Positions 7,709 to 17,349 are shown, counted from the first letter of the stretch. The stretch: 64,000 nt of DNA from Peribacillus sp. FSL P2-0133 (GCF_037975445.1 NZ_CP150254.1:1982001-2046000), one strand, 5' to 3'. A program made the numbers and translations. Notes: generated by a model from the letters alone, not told the origin.

Positions 7709-9046
7709 ATGATTCAAACTGATACTAATAAAATTAATTATTTTGAAAGCGCAAACAAAGTCTCTTATGAGGGAAAAGATTCTAAAAATCCTTATGCTTT
7801 TAAATACTACAACCCAGAAGAAGTAGTAGGCGGTAAAACAATGAAGGAACAACTACGTTTCTCAGTTGCTTACTGGCATACATTTACAGCTGATGGGACA
7901 GATCCTTTTGGTGCAGCTACGATGCAAAGATCATGGAATAAATATGATGGAATGGACTTAGCAAAAGCTAGAGTAGAGGCAGCTTTTCAACTTTTTGAAA
8001 AATTAGATGTTCCTTTCTTTGCGTTTCATGACCGAGACATCGCACCTGAAGGGATCACATTAAAAGAAACAAATAAAAATCTTGATGTAATCGTTAGCAT
8101 GATTCAAGAGTATATGAAAACAAGTAACGTAAAGTTATTGTGGAACACAGCTAATATGTTTACAAATTCTCGCTTCGTTCACGGTGCAGCTACTTCTTGT
8201 AATGCAGATGTATTTGCTTATGCAGCAGCTCAAGTAAAGAAAGGGCTCGAAACGGCAAAAGAATTAGGAGCAGAAAACTATGTGTTCTGGGGCGGCCGTG
8301 AAGGTTATGAAACACTGCTCAATACAAATTTAAAGTTAGAGTTAGATAACTTGGCTAGATTTATGCATATGGCTGTAGATTATGCTAAGGAAATTGGATA
8401 TACAGGTCTATTCTTAATTGAGCCAAAACCAAAGGAACCTACAACGCATCAGTATGATACCGATGCAGCTACGACCATTTCGTTCCTAAGACAATACGGG
8501 TTGGATAAACATTTTAAACTAAACCTTGAAGCTAACCATGCTACTCTAGCTGGGCATACGTTTGAACATGAATTACGCGTAGCCAGAGTTCAGGGCTTCT
8601 TAGGATCAGTGGATGCAAACCAAGGTGATCCTCTTTTAGGATGGGATACCGATGAGTTCCCAACAGATTTATATTCTACAACTTTAGCAATGTATGAGAT
8701 CCTGCAAAATGGAGGATTAGGTAGTGGGGGATTAAATTTTGATGCTAAAGTGCGCAGAGGTTCCTTTGAACAAGAAGATTTAGTATATGCTCATGTGGCA
8801 GGGATGGATGCGTTCGCAAGAGGTTTAAAAGTGGCTCATAAATTATTAGAAGATCGTGTTTTTGAAAACATCATTGATGAACGCTATAGCAGTTTCAAAG
8901 AAGGAATTGGTCTTGAGATTGTTGAAGGAAGAGCAAACTTCCATACACTAGAGCAGTATGCATTACAAAATACAAACATTACGAATAAGTCAGGAAGACA
9001 GGAACGATTAAAAGCCATCTTAAATCAATATATTTTAGAAGTTTAA
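7709..9046 (+). CDS. xylA: Xylose isomerase
   Basis: 445 residues, the normal size of a class II xylose isomerase, which converts D-xylose to D-xylulose with two divalent metals. Visible active-site segments: [13 protein letters not shown] (catalytic His107, Asp110), [15 protein letters not shown] (metal-binding Glu), [17 protein letters not shown] and [19 protein letters not shown] strong site (AAAGGGGGAAG) precedes the ATG. It is the first gene of the xylose operon, under XylR control and with a cre site inside its 5' coding region. Confidence 0.97.
   Translation: MIQTDTNKINYFESANKVSYEGKDSKNPYAFKYYNPEEVVGGKTMKEQLRFSVAYWHTFTADGTDPFGAATMQRSWNKYDGMDLAKARVEAAFQLFEKLDVPFFAFHDRDIAPEGITLKETNKNLDVIVSMIQEYMKTSNVKLLWNTANMFTNSRFVHGAATSCNADVFAYAAAQVKKGLETAKELGAENYVFWGGREGYETLLNTNLKLELDNLARFMHMAVDYAKEIGYTGLFLIEPKPKEPTTHQYDTDAATTISFLRQYGLDKHFKLNLEANHATLAGHTFEHELRVARVQGFLGSVDANQGDPLLGWDTDEFPTDLYSTTLAMYEILQNGGLGSGGLNFDAKVRRGSFEQEDLVYAHVAGMDAFARGLKVAHKLLEDRVFENIIDERYSSFKEGIGLEIVEGRANFHTLEQYALQNTNITNKSGRQERLKAILNQYILEV
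7743..7757 (+). promoter_or_regulatory. cre site inside the start of xylA
   Basis: TTGAAAGCGCAAACA fits the CcpA site consensus WTGNAANCGNWNNCW at every position. It lies 34 bases into xylA, where CcpA would block elongation when glucose is available. The same location is used in other Bacillus xyl operons. Confidence 0.85.
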
Positions 9047-9050
9047 TGGA

Positions 9051-9086
9051 TAAAAGAGAGTAGAAACAATTTCTGCTCTCTTTTAT
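9051..9086 (+). terminator. Inter-cistronic hairpin between xylA and xylB
   Basis: A 16-bp stem (TAAAAGAGAGTAGAAA with one G-T pair) around CAAT, 4 bases after the xylA stop and 18 bases before xylB. It would partly end transcription and protect the xylA message, giving more isomerase than kinase. Confidence 0.75.
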
Positions 9087-9104
9087 AAAAGTGGAGGAAT
9101 CAAG

Positions 9105-10607
9105 ATGAAATATATTATTGGAATTGATCTAGGAACGAGCGCTGTCAAAACTGTTTTAGTTAATACAAATGGTGAGATCTGTGCAGAAGCTTCTAAAAAT
9201 TACCCTCTTCTGCATGAAAAAACAGGATATAGTGAACAAAATCCTGAGGAGTGGATTCATCAGACTGCTAGTGCTTTAAATGAGTTAATCTCCAAATCCG
9301 ATGTAAGACCAGAACATATAGAAGGAATTAGTTATTCTGGACAAATGCACGGTCTAGTACTGTTGGATAAGAATCATAATCTTTTACGTCATTCTATTTT
9401 ATGGAACGATACAAGGACGACAGCACAATGTCATCAGCTATATGAAATGATTGGAGAAAAGCGTCTTTTAGAAATAACAAAAAATCAAGCTTTGGAAGGG
9501 TTTACACTTCCTAAGCTGCTATGGGTTAAAGAGCATGAACCAGAGATATTTGATCAAACAGCTGTATTTATGTTGCCTAAAGACTATTTACGCTTCAAAA
9601 TGACTGGCTTTATTCATAGTGAATATTCAGATGCTGCCGGTACATTATTGTTGAACGTGAGTGAGAAAAAATGGAGCGAAGAGATTTGTCAATTAGTGGG
9701 GATTGATATCAGCATTTGCCCATCGCTAGTGGAATCTAGTGAATGCGTGGGAACAATTAATGAAGAATTCTCTCAAAAATCAGGGATAGCATTATCGACT
9801 AAGGTATTCGCGGGTGGAGCTGATAATGCTTGTGGAGCAATTGGAGCTGGCATTCTATCATCAGGAGAAACGTTATGCAGCATCGGAACATCTGGTGTCG
9901 TACTTTCTTATGAGGAGCGAAATGATAGAGACTTTGGTGGGAAAGTGCATTATTTCAATCATGGAAAAGAAGATGCTTTTTATACGATGGGAGTTACATT
10001 ATCTGCTGGCCACAGTTTGAGTTGGTTTAGAGATAATTTTGCTGAAAATGAGTCATTTGAAGAATTACTGGCTGATATAAACAATGTTCCAATTGGCTCA
10101 AATGGGCTTTTATTTACTCCATACTTAGTTGGGGAACGAACACCACATGCAGATGCTACTATACGTGGAAGCTTTATAGGAATGGATGCTTCCCATAAAA
10201 AGAAGGATTTTACAAGGGCAGTTATTGAAGGAATTACCTTCTCATTAAATGAATCAATTGAAATTTTTCGAGAAAATGGTAAAGAAATTACGTCTATTGT
10301 ATCAATTGGCGGGGGAGCAAAAAACGATAGTTGGCTTCAGATTCAAGCAGACGTTTTTAACACAAAAATTATAAAGCTATCTACTGAGCAAGGACCGGCG
10401 CTAGGGGCAGCTATGTTAGCAGCTTATGGTTGTGGGTGGTACAACTCATTAGAAGAATGCGCAGATTTATTCATTGCTTCTTCAAAAACATATCATCCTA
10501 ATTTAGAAAATGTTCCAGTGTATAAACAAATTTATGCTCTATATAAAGAGGTATATTCCCAAACAAAAGACTTAAGTAAAAAGCTGAATCAATTTAGCAG
10601 AAAGTAA
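9105..10607 (+). CDS. xylB: Xylulokinase
   Basis: 500 residues, FGGY carbohydrate kinase family. It phosphorylates D-xylulose to D-xylulose 5-phosphate for the pentose phosphate pathway. Seen: the ATP-binding phosphate-1 motif IIGIDLGTSAVKT at the N-terminus, SGQMHGLVLLD, the WNDTR substrate segment, and the second FGGY signature SIGGGAKNDSWLQIQADV with GPALGAAMLAAYG. RBS AGTGGAGGAATC just before the ATG. Second gene of the xylose operon. Confidence 0.96.
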   Translation: MKYIIGIDLGTSAVKTVLVNTNGEICAEASKNYPLLHEKTGYSEQNPEEWIHQTASALNELISKSDVRPEHIEGISYSGQMHGLVLLDKNHNLLRHSILWNDTRTTAQCHQLYEMIGEKRLLEITKNQALEGFTLPKLLWVKEHEPEIFDQTAVFMLPKDYLRFKMTGFIHSEYSDAAGTLLLNVSEKKWSEEICQLVGIDISICPSLVESSECVGTINEEFSQKSGIALSTKVFAGGADNACGAIGAGILSSGETLCSIGTSGVVLSYEERNDRDFGGKVHYFNHGKEDAFYTMGVTLSAGHSLSWFRDNFAENESFEELLADINNVPIGSNGLLFTPYLVGERTPHADATIRGSFIGMDASHKKKDFTRAVIEGITFSLNESIEIFRENGKEITSIVSIGGGAKNDSWLQIQADVFNTKIIKLSTEQGPALGAAMLAAYGCGWYNSLEECADLFIASSKTYHPNLENVPVYKQIYALYKEVYSQTKDLSKKLNQFSRK

Positions 10608-10655
10608 CAGGTTGCATTCGAATCATGCATCCCTTTCTTCGAAAAGGAGATTAAC

Positions 10656-11702
10656 ATGAAAATAGAAGAGGGAATTTTCGGTGAAATAAATAGAGAACTG
10701 GTAAAGTCTTATACAATCATGAACAATCAAAACATAAAAGTAACCTGTATTGATTTTGGATGTACGATTACTAGAATCGATGTACCAGACAAGGAAGGGA
10801 ATATAGAAAATATCGTGTTAGGATTTGATTCTGCAGAAGATTATTTACATTATTCCCCTTATTTTGGTGCAGTAATCGGTCGAGTGGCAGGGAGAGTTAA
10901 TCCACCAAGCGTTGATATAGAAGGGGTTACTTACCGCCTCCCTGAGAATGAAGGGGGAACTCATTTACACGGTGGACCTGATGGATTCCATAACGTGGTC
11001 TGGAAATCTTCTACTAGTGAGAGTGTAGATGAGGCTAGTGTGACATTTACTTATATGAGTCCTGATGGAGAAGCTGGTTATCCTGGAAATCTTGAGGTAA
11101 GTGTCGTTTATACTCTCACTAATAATAATGAACTTATAATAACCTATCATGGTATTTCAGATAAAAATACGTTATTAAATTTAACCAATCATACTTACTT
11201 TAATCTGAGTGGCAATTTAAAAGAAGATATCTTACAGCATGAATTAACTATGAAAAGTGATAAGTTTTTAGAGCTTGATCCGTCCTTACTCCCTACAGGC
11301 AATTTAATAGACGCTGAACATACACCTTTTGATTTTAGAACAGGAAAGCGAATTATTGAAGGAGCAAAATCCACACATCAACAAAATGAAATAGTAGGAA
11401 ATGGGTATGACCATCCATTCTTATTAAATGAAAATCATCAAAAAGAAATTTGTTTAGCTAATCCTTCTAACGGACGGAAAATGATAGTGGAAACAGATGA
11501 GCCATATGTTGTTTTATATACGGGAAATATGCTAGAAGATACTTTTCGAATTAGAGGAATTCCTTGTCAAAAACATCTTGGCTTATGTCTTGAAACTCAA
11601 CATCCGACAAATGCCATTCATAATCAGCAATTACCTTCTATTTTATTAGAAAAAGATAAAGAGTATCATTCTAAAACTCGTTTTACTTTTACCGTCGATT
11701 AA
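10656..11702 (+). CDS. galM: Aldose 1-epimerase (mutarotase)
   Basis: 348 residues. It interconverts alpha and beta anomers of free sugars, here presumably xylose before isomerisation. Family landmarks: GAVIGRVAGRV near the N-terminus, the substrate-binding NLTNHTYFNLSG with its active-site His, and a C-terminal LGLCLETQHPTNAI holding the catalytic Glu. RBS AAAAGGAG. It follows xylB by 48 bases and precedes xylT, so it belongs to the xylose operon by position. Confidence 0.9.
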   Translation: MKIEEGIFGEINRELVKSYTIMNNQNIKVTCIDFGCTITRIDVPDKEGNIENIVLGFDSAEDYLHYSPYFGAVIGRVAGRVNPPSVDIEGVTYRLPENEGGTHLHGGPDGFHNVVWKSSTSESVDEASVTFTYMSPDGEAGYPGNLEVSVVYTLTNNNELIITYHGISDKNTLLNLTNHTYFNLSGNLKEDILQHELTMKSDKFLELDPSLLPTGNLIDAEHTPFDFRTGKRIIEGAKSTHQQNEIVGNGYDHPFLLNENHQKEICLANPSNGRKMIVETDEPYVVLYTGNMLEDTFRIRGIPCQKHLGLCLETQHPTNAIHNQQLPSILLEKDKEYHSKTRFTFTVD

Positions 11703-11823
11703 AAATCTTTGGTTTTCATTGGTTTAATGTTTTTTTAGTGAAATGAAATTCTACAATGGAAGGGAGGATAAAAGCAGTTAGTAGAATGGGTGATGGAAGA
11801 GAGGTCCTTCTTGTTTATTAATT

Positions 11824-11858
11824 TTGAAAGCGCAACCAAAAGTATGCGCTGTTATAAT
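11824..11858 (+). promoter_or_regulatory. cre site over a second promoter ahead of xylT
   Basis: TTGAAAGCGCAACCA (11824-11838) fits the CcpA consensus fully. It is followed by an extended -10 element, TG-T-TATAAT (11850-11858), so the cre site covers the -35 zone of a probable private xylT promoter. Transcription would start near 11865, about 40 bases ahead of xylT. Confidence 0.6.
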
Positions 11859-11906
11859 AAATAGACTTTCACCTAGCCAGTCATTCTTAACTGTTTTTAG
11901 TAAAAC

Positions 11907-13328
11907 ATGAAGCAAAAACGAAACTCATTATATATCTTTTCTATTACCTTAGTGGCCGCAATTGGAGGGTTACTATTTGGATATGATACAGCTGTAATAT
12001 CTGGAGCAGAAAAATCATTAAAGGTTTATTTTATCGATAGCTTAGGGTTAGGCTCTTTGGCACATGGCGTCACCGTATCAAGTGCTTTAATAGGATGTAT
12101 TATCGGGGGATTAATATCCAGCTATTTTGGATCAAGACTAGGACGTAAAAAATCACTTATACTTGCAGCAATTCTTTTTATAGTATCAGCATTAGGTGCT
12201 GCTTATCCTGAATTTTTATTTTTTACAAAAGGTGAACCAACACTTTCTTTATTACTAGCTTTTAACTTTTATCGAATTATAGGGGGAATTGGTGTTGGAT
12301 TAGCGTCAGCTATTTGTCCAATCTATATAGGAGAAATTGCTCCGGCAGACATTCGCGGCAGATTGGTATCATTTAATCAGTTTATGATTATTTTTGGTAT
12401 GTTAGTCGTTTACTTTGTAAACTGGGGTATTGCAAATGGTGAAACGTTAGAATGGATAAATGATGTAGGATGGAGATACATGTTTGCTTCAGGAGCTATA
12501 CCAGCTTTACTCTTTGCTGTACTTTTATTTTTAGTTCCTGAAACACCTCGCTATTTGGCAATACAGAATCAAGATCAAAAAGCTTTAGCTATACTTACAA
12601 AAATTAATGGATCTTCAGAAGCGAAAGCGATTCTGAGTGATATTAAACAAACGATTGCTATCAATATTTCTTCTGAAAAATTATTCACTTATGGAAAATT
12701 GGTTATTATTGTAGGTGTACTGCTTTCTGTATTTCAACAATTTGTAGGTATAAATGTAGCCTTATACTACGCTCCGCGGATCTTTGAAAGCATGGGAGCA
12801 GCTAAAGATTCTTCTATGCTGCAAACCATTATTATGGGATTAGTAAATGTTATCTTTACAGTCATCGCGATTTTAACAGTTGATCGATGGGGAAGAAAGC
12901 CTTTATTAATAGTAGGTTCTATAGGAATGGCAATTGGAATGTTTGGTGTAGCAAGCATGGCTTTTTCTAATATTATTGGAGTAGGGACGCTTGTATTTAT
13001 CATTATTTATACAGCTTCATTTATGATGTCGTGGGGTCCAATCTGCTGGGTGCTAATTTCAGAGATTTTCCCTAATAAAATTCGAGGTCGGGCGGTAGCT
13101 ATTGCTGTAGCTGCACAATGGGCGGCTAACTATTTTATTTCTTCTACATATCCTATGATGATGGAATATAGTGGGGGACTAACATACGGTTTCTATGGTT
13201 TAATGAGCGTGATTTCTGCCTTATTTGTTTGGAAAATGGTTCCTGAGACCAAAGGCAAGACTCTTGAACAGCTGGAGAATATATGGAGAAGAGATGTCAA
13301 AAATTCAGAAGATAGTCAAATTATTTAA
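11907..13328 (+). CDS. xylT: D-xylose:proton symporter (MFS sugar transporter)
   Basis: 473 residues with 12 predicted membrane helices and the sugar-porter signatures: GGLLFGYDTAVISGA in helix 1, the GSRLGRKK loop, PETPRYL after helix 6, QQFVGINVALYY in helix 7, DRWGRKPL and PETKGKTLEQLE at the C-terminus. With the xyl genes upstream the substrate is D-xylose, as for XylT of P. megaterium. Odd point: the ATG (11907) sits three bases after an in-frame stop and has no recognisable ribosome site (GTTTTTAGTAAAAC), while every other xyl gene has a strong one, so translation may be weak or depend on structure. Confidence 0.93.
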   Translation: MKQKRNSLYIFSITLVAAIGGLLFGYDTAVISGAEKSLKVYFIDSLGLGSLAHGVTVSSALIGCIIGGLISSYFGSRLGRKKSLILAAILFIVSALGAAYPEFLFFTKGEPTLSLLLAFNFYRIIGGIGVGLASAICPIYIGEIAPADIRGRLVSFNQFMIIFGMLVVYFVNWGIANGETLEWINDVGWRYMFASGAIPALLFAVLLFLVPETPRYLAIQNQDQKALAILTKINGSSEAKAILSDIKQTIAINISSEKLFTYGKLVIIVGVLLSVFQQFVGINVALYYAPRIFESMGAAKDSSMLQTIIMGLVNVIFTVIAILTVDRWGRKPLLIVGSIGMAIGMFGVASMAFSNIIGVGTLVFIIIYTASFMMSWGPICWVLISEIFPNKIRGRAVAIAVAAQWAANYFISSTYPMMMEYSGGLTYGFYGLMSVISALFVWKMVPETKGKTLEQLENIWRRDVKNSEDSQII

Positions 13329-13395
13329 ATAGTAAAATTCACTTAAACTGGACACATAAGTGGATAGGTATAACATAAAAGGATTCTTATTGTTC

Positions 13396-13690
13396 CACGA
13401 GTAAACGTGCGAAATCATGGGTGCAGCACGAAATCACGAGTAAACGTGCGAAATCATGGGTGCAGCACGAAATCACGAGTAAACGTGCGAAATCATGGGG
13501 GCAACACGAATTCACGAGTAAAAATGCTGAATTCACGAGTAAACGTGCGAAATCATGGGTGCAGCACGAAATCACGAGTAAACATGCTAAATTCACGAGT
13601 AAACATGCTAAATTCACGAGTAAAAAGCCAAAACTCACGAGTAAAACAGCAAAACTCACGAGTAAACGTGCGAAATCATGGGTGCAGCAC
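13396..13690. repeat. Tandem repeat array of 39-bp and 21-bp CACGAGTAAA units
   Basis: Ten units each begin CACGAGTAAA, at 13396, 13435, 13474, 13513, 13534, 13573, 13594, 13615, 13636 and 13657. The long unit is 39 bp (CACGAGTAAACGTGCGAAAT plus CATGGGTGCAGCACGAAAT), and its two halves resemble each other; the short unit is 21 bp. Both lengths are multiples of three, so several frames on both strands stay open and give artefactual ORFs. The array begins 67 bases after xylT and ends 6 bases from the yitT stop. There are no unique spacers, so it is not a CRISPR array. It looks like an expanding minisatellite. Confidence 0.9.
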
Positions 13691-13696
13691 TTGGTT

Positions 13697-14278
13697 TTAT
13701 CTTATAAAAAAGGTTATTGTCTTAAAAGAATTGATAAAAATGACGCATATCCCGACACAGGAAATCGTGAGGAGTGAATACATTAGCTTTAAGTCATTCA
13801 ATATGATAATTCCCGCAATTACTATGAGTGAATCAATAATAAAAATAATAATTCCAGGATTAGTAGCTGTGGTTTTAGAGATTAATAGTGCTAGTAAATC
13901 CACTCCACCGGGGCTAATATGCTGTCTCAGCATAAAACCAACACCAATCCCAATCGTCATTCCACCGATAATGGCACTCGTTATGATCGGTAGATGAACC
14001 AAACCGTTTAGTGGTGTTAGCCAATCAATAACGGTCGAAGTAAAAGCTAACCCAAGGATGGCATTGAAGAAATAAGACTTATCGTATAGAAGAGATAGAA
14101 GGTATATGGGAATGTTGATCATGATCATGGTATGTCCAACCTGGATTCCCCAAACATATTTGATTAACAAACTTATTCCAAATATCCCGCCATTTATTAG
14201 ATGAATGGGGACAATGAACAGGTTAAGACCTACTCCAATGCAAAAACTTGAAAAAAGCAGAGTAACAAACTTTTTCAT
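13697..14278 (-). CDS. YitT-family (DUF161) membrane protein, short form
   Basis: 193 residues from the ATG at 14278, which has a good upstream site (AAGGGGAAGG). About five or six hydrophobic segments carry the YitT pattern GVGLNLFIVPIHLINGGIFG near the N-terminus and ISPGGVDLLALLIS in the middle. Classical YitT proteins are about 280 residues and end in a DUF2179 domain. That domain is absent here, as in the known short forms. Function is not established. The stop codon lies only 6 bases from the tandem-repeat array, so trimming of the 3' end by repeat activity is possible. Confidence 0.75.
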   Translation of the reverse strand: MKKFVTLLFSSFCIGVGLNLFIVPIHLINGGIFGISLLIKYVWGIQVGHTMIMINIPIYLLSLLYDKSYFFNAILGLAFTSTVIDWLTPLNGLVHLPIITSAIIGGMTIGIGVGFMLRQHISPGGVDLLALLISKTTATNPGIIIFIIDSLIVIAGIIILNDLKLMYSLLTISCVGICVIFINSFKTITFFIR

Positions 14279-14480
14279 AAAAACCTTCCCCTTGTCCAAA
14301 TCATTATCTTAAAATATATGAGAGGAATGTAAATATATACTTAGCTGTTTGGAAATTACGATTGCTATTTGTGTATTGTTGGCTTTGCTCCCCAAATGAT
14401 GTTCTGAAACATTTTAGATGCATGCGAGAAAGCAGCAGTATCAAAATGAAGCCTGTCACCTTGAGCACATGAAGTAATTT

Positions 14481-14525
14481 GGCCAAAAAAAGAGACACTC
14501 ATAAAAAGTGTCTCTTTTTTTGGCC
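14481..14525. terminator. Long bidirectional terminator hairpin
   Basis: GGCCAAAAAAAGAGACACT pairs with AGTGTCTCTTTTTTTGGCC around a short loop. It lies downstream of the minus-strand drug exporter gene. The stretch 14279-14480 just upstream of yitT shows no credible gene. Confidence 0.8.
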
Positions 14526-14594
14526 TTAATGGGGCAAGTCAGTTTTATAGAATTTTTATACCTTGGAAAATAGGTTGAGTTTAGGCTTGTTTAT

Positions 14595-16085
14595 TCAAGC
14601 TCTTTTTTTTGATAGGCGATTTGTAATGGTATCTTCTTGCGGTGAAGTTTGCCGTATATAAAAGGCCAGTATGAATGCAATTATAGTCAAACCTGTTGCA
14701 ATCATGAATGCATCATCCACTCCCATTACGCTACCTTGTTTAATGGCCATGGCCATTTGTGATGTATTATCTGGTGATATGTTCCTATGAGATAAGATTT
14801 CCTGAACATGCTTCGTCCCCTGGTTTGTCATGATGGAAACAAAGAATGCCATGCCAACAGCACCTGCTACCATTCTCAATGTATTGACCATTGCTGTTCC
14901 ATATTTATTTAGGCTAAGTGCCAATTCATTTAATCCAGCTGTGAAGATAGGCATCATCAGTATCGACATTCCGAACATTCTAATAGTATATACCCACACC
15001 ACATAAGAATAGGACGTATCTGTTTCAAGCCGCGTTAAAAGATAGGTTGTAATGATAGTGATGGCAAGTCCACTCACCGCAAGCCATCTCGCACCAAATC
15101 GATCAAACAGCTTACCTGTGATAGGAGACATGATCCCCATTAATATCCCGCCAGGCAATAGCATTAGACCGGATTCCATCGGGGTAAACCCACGGATATT
15201 CTGCATATAGATTGGCATGATGATCATTCCAGAGAACATACCCATAGTTGCGATGATGTTGATAATTGTCGTTAAAGTGAACATCCGATACCGAAAAATT
15301 CTAAATTCCAAAATAGGATGGGATACAGTAAATTGCCTCCAGACAAATAAAACTAAACTGATTCCTCCAACAAGGAACATCGTCAGTACTTCGGGACTGT
15401 TCCAGCCCTTGGTACCGCCTGTAGCAAATCCATATAGGACTCCGCCGAATCCGATAGTGGATAATATTACACCCATTTTATCGAGTTTAGGCCGACTCGT
15501 TTTCCCTACTTTTTTGATGATGAAAATGGCAAAGATGAAGTCAAGCAGTGCAAATGGGAAAATGACAAAAAACAGAACCCGCCAAGAGTAGTTTTGTATA
15601 ATCCATCCTGATAACGTCGGTCCTACAGCAGGGGCAAAATTCATTGCGATACCAAATATACCCATTGCGAAACCGCGTCTGTTAGGTGGAAATAAAGTGA
15701 AAATCACATTTGTAATCAAAGGGAATAAAATCCCTGCCCCAGCAGCTTGAACCACACGTCCGATCAATAAGACGGAGAAGCTGGGGGCAATACCACATAG
15801 GAAAGTTCCTAAAGCGAAGAGTCCCATCGAAGCAAGATATAGTTGTCTTGTATTGAAACGTTCCATTAAGAAAGCAGTGATAGGGATGACAATCCCATTG
15901 ACCAATAAGAAGATTGTAGTAAGCCAGTTAGCTGTTGCAGCTGATATTTCAAAATGATTCATTAATTGAGGCAATGCAATATTAATTAATGTCTGATTTA
16001 AGAAAGCGACTAGAGCACCAGCCAGCATCACCGCAAACATGGGACCCGTTCGAATTTTAGTGATGTCTGTTTTGTCGTGATTCAT
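14595..16085 (-). CDS. DHA2-family multidrug MFS exporter (EmrB/LmrB type)
   Basis: 496 residues with about 14 hydrophobic segments, as expected for the drug:H+ antiporter-2 group. Motifs: the helix 1 pattern LAGALVAFLNQTLINIALPQ, LLIGRVVQAAGAGILFPL (motif B) and GMALGI-like GFAMGIFGIAMNFAPAVGPT (motif C, antiporter signature), followed by WRVLFFVIFP. Closest in my memory to LmrB/MdtP-like proteins. Substrate unknown, presumably lipophilic drugs. RBS AAAGGACG lies rather far (10 bases) from the ATG. No linked TetR/MarR gene is present, although a dyad lies in its upstream region. Confidence 0.88.
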   Translation of the reverse strand: MNHDKTDITKIRTGPMFAVMLAGALVAFLNQTLINIALPQLMNHFEISAATANWLTTIFLLVNGIVIPITAFLMERFNTRQLYLASMGLFALGTFLCGIAPSFSVLLIGRVVQAAGAGILFPLITNVIFTLFPPNRRGFAMGIFGIAMNFAPAVGPTLSGWIIQNYSWRVLFFVIFPFALLDFIFAIFIIKKVGKTSRPKLDKMGVILSTIGFGGVLYGFATGGTKGWNSPEVLTMFLVGGISLVLFVWRQFTVSHPILEFRIFRYRMFTLTTIINIIATMGMFSGMIIMPIYMQNIRGFTPMESGLMLLPGGILMGIMSPITGKLFDRFGARWLAVSGLAITIITTYLLTRLETDTSYSYVVWVYTIRMFGMSILMMPIFTAGLNELALSLNKYGTAMVNTLRMVAGAVGMAFFVSIMTNQGTKHVQEILSHRNISPDNTSQMAMAIKQGSVMGVDDAFMIATGLTIIAFILAFYIRQTSPQEDTITNRLSKKRA

Positions 16086-16490
16086 TATTATGGCACGTCC
16101 TTTCCGCTAGGGTAGTACGTATTGTACTGCCTGCTATATTTTAAAATTATAGAAATTAAAGCGACTTCAATAAGTTTTTAAGTAAACCAACCTATATTTT
16201 CCAATGATATACACCATCTTAAGGAGATTAACCTCAATTCACGGATTTTGGAGGCGTTTATTTTTTATTAACAACTAACTTGCCAATATCCAGGATATAT
16301 TCTCTTTTTTAGGAAATCCCCCAGTTTAACATCCATTCTACATGTATATCATACTTCGAACAATAATCACCAATATAATACTTACTGCGTATCAGAAAAA
16401 TTGTTCCACTTAAGTATAAATACTTTAACATTCTATCATTCGTATTCACTAAAAAATAGTTAATTGATAAAAAGGTGTGATGAACAATAA
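16086..16490. other. 405-base non-coding stretch with a small operator-like dyad
   Basis: No gene was found here. At 16114-16128 the perfect dyad AGTAC-GTATT-GTACT lies 29 bases upstream of the exporter start, in the place expected for a repressor site. The rest is AT-rich and featureless apart from AAGGAG near 16219, which does not lead into an ORF. Confidence 0.4.
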
Positions 16491-17108
16491 AAAGAGCTTT
16501 GTGAAACTTACAACGTTAGTCGCATTACCATACGAAAAGAAACAGAGGAATTGGTGAAGGAAGGAACACTGACACGCATTCCGCGCAGGGGTACTTTTGT
16601 TGCATCTAATAAGTTCCATAATGAATTGTTATCCATAAGTGGATTTTCGGAGTTTAGTCATCAGCTTGGGATGATACCTAATTCCCGGATTTTAAGAAGT
16701 GAGGTCATACCAGCACCAAAAGATGTTGCAGGTCATCTCCTCATTGAAGAAGGTAGCCCCGTTCTCGAACTTGAGCGACTCATGTATGTAAATGATCGTC
16801 CGCTTTTCTACGATACCGCTCATTATTCGTTAATTCGTTTTCCGGATTTAGAAAAGAAGATTGCAAGGGATGAATCAACTTATAAAATCCTTTTAGAAGA
16901 TTACCATACAGAAATAGTCAGTAACGATAAAATTATAGACGTGATTGGTGCTACAAAAAACTATGCTAAATTTTTAGAATGTGATATTGGCGCCAATTTA
17001 TTTAGAATATTAAAGATTGCTTTCGATGCAAACGACCGGCCTGTGCATCTCTCAACGTTCATGTGCGAAACCAACAAGGTCAATCTGACTGTCCATCGGG
17101 CAAAATAG
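16491..17108 (+). pseudogene. 5'-truncated GntR/HutC-family regulator (UTRA domain)
   Basis: The frame opens after a TAA at 16488 with KELCETYNVSRITIRKETEE, the second half of a GntR winged helix, then GTLTRIPRRGTFVAS (the wing) and a full UTRA ligand-binding domain ending LSTFMCETNKVNL. About 35 residues of the usual N-terminus, including the first HTH helix and the start codon, are missing, and no upstream frame supplies them. The longest ORF with a start codon (TTG at 16551) would lack the DNA-binding domain. HutC-type regulators sense small metabolites. This one is probably dead or yields a ligand-binding stub. Confidence 0.85.
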
Positions 17109-17139
17109 GTCATGCCAAATTATTGGCATGACCTATTTT
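17102..17139 (+). terminator. Terminator of the truncated GntR gene
   Basis: A 17-bp perfect stem (AAAATAGGTCATGCCAA with its complement) that begins within the last codons of the GntR gene. An intact terminator on a broken gene suggests recent decay. Confidence 0.85.
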
Positions 17140-17186
17140 GAAGTTTTGAAAAGTGTTTTTACATTTTGATTTGGTGTATTACTCCT

Positions 17187-17349
17187 TCAACTCTCATCTT
17201 CCAATCTTTCTTCTTTGATCATTGCATATAAAATATCCTTACAATTAAAACATAAGATTTTCTTGTTATCTAACAGAATACCGTTCAGAAATCCAGCGAC
17301 AATATACATTACGTGCACAGCGAACACAAGTGCCAACTAGTTCGTCCAT
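17187..17349 (-). pseudogene. Small zinc-ribbon protein gene with a +1 frameshift
   Basis: After a good ribosome site (AAGGGGAT) an ATG at 17349 opens MDELVGTCVRCARNVYCR, which soon meets a stop. In the next frame the sequence continues GFLNGILLDNKKILCFNCKD and a charged tail to TGA 17187. Joined by removing one base, the two parts give a 53-residue protein with CxxC and CxxC pairs, a classic zinc ribbon. It lies just downstream of dinB on the same strand. It is either a recent pseudogene or a sequencing error. Confidence 0.55.

Noticed and set aside
13396..13690. CRISPR array
   Set aside because: Units are directly joined, vary in length and have no unique spacers; no cas genes.
13387..13997. 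Long ORFs on both strands across the tandem repeats
   Set aside because: They exist because unit lengths are multiples of three; no ribosome sites and low-complexity products.
14304..14498. Minus-strand 64-codon ORF
   Set aside because: No ribosome site and it runs into a terminator stem.
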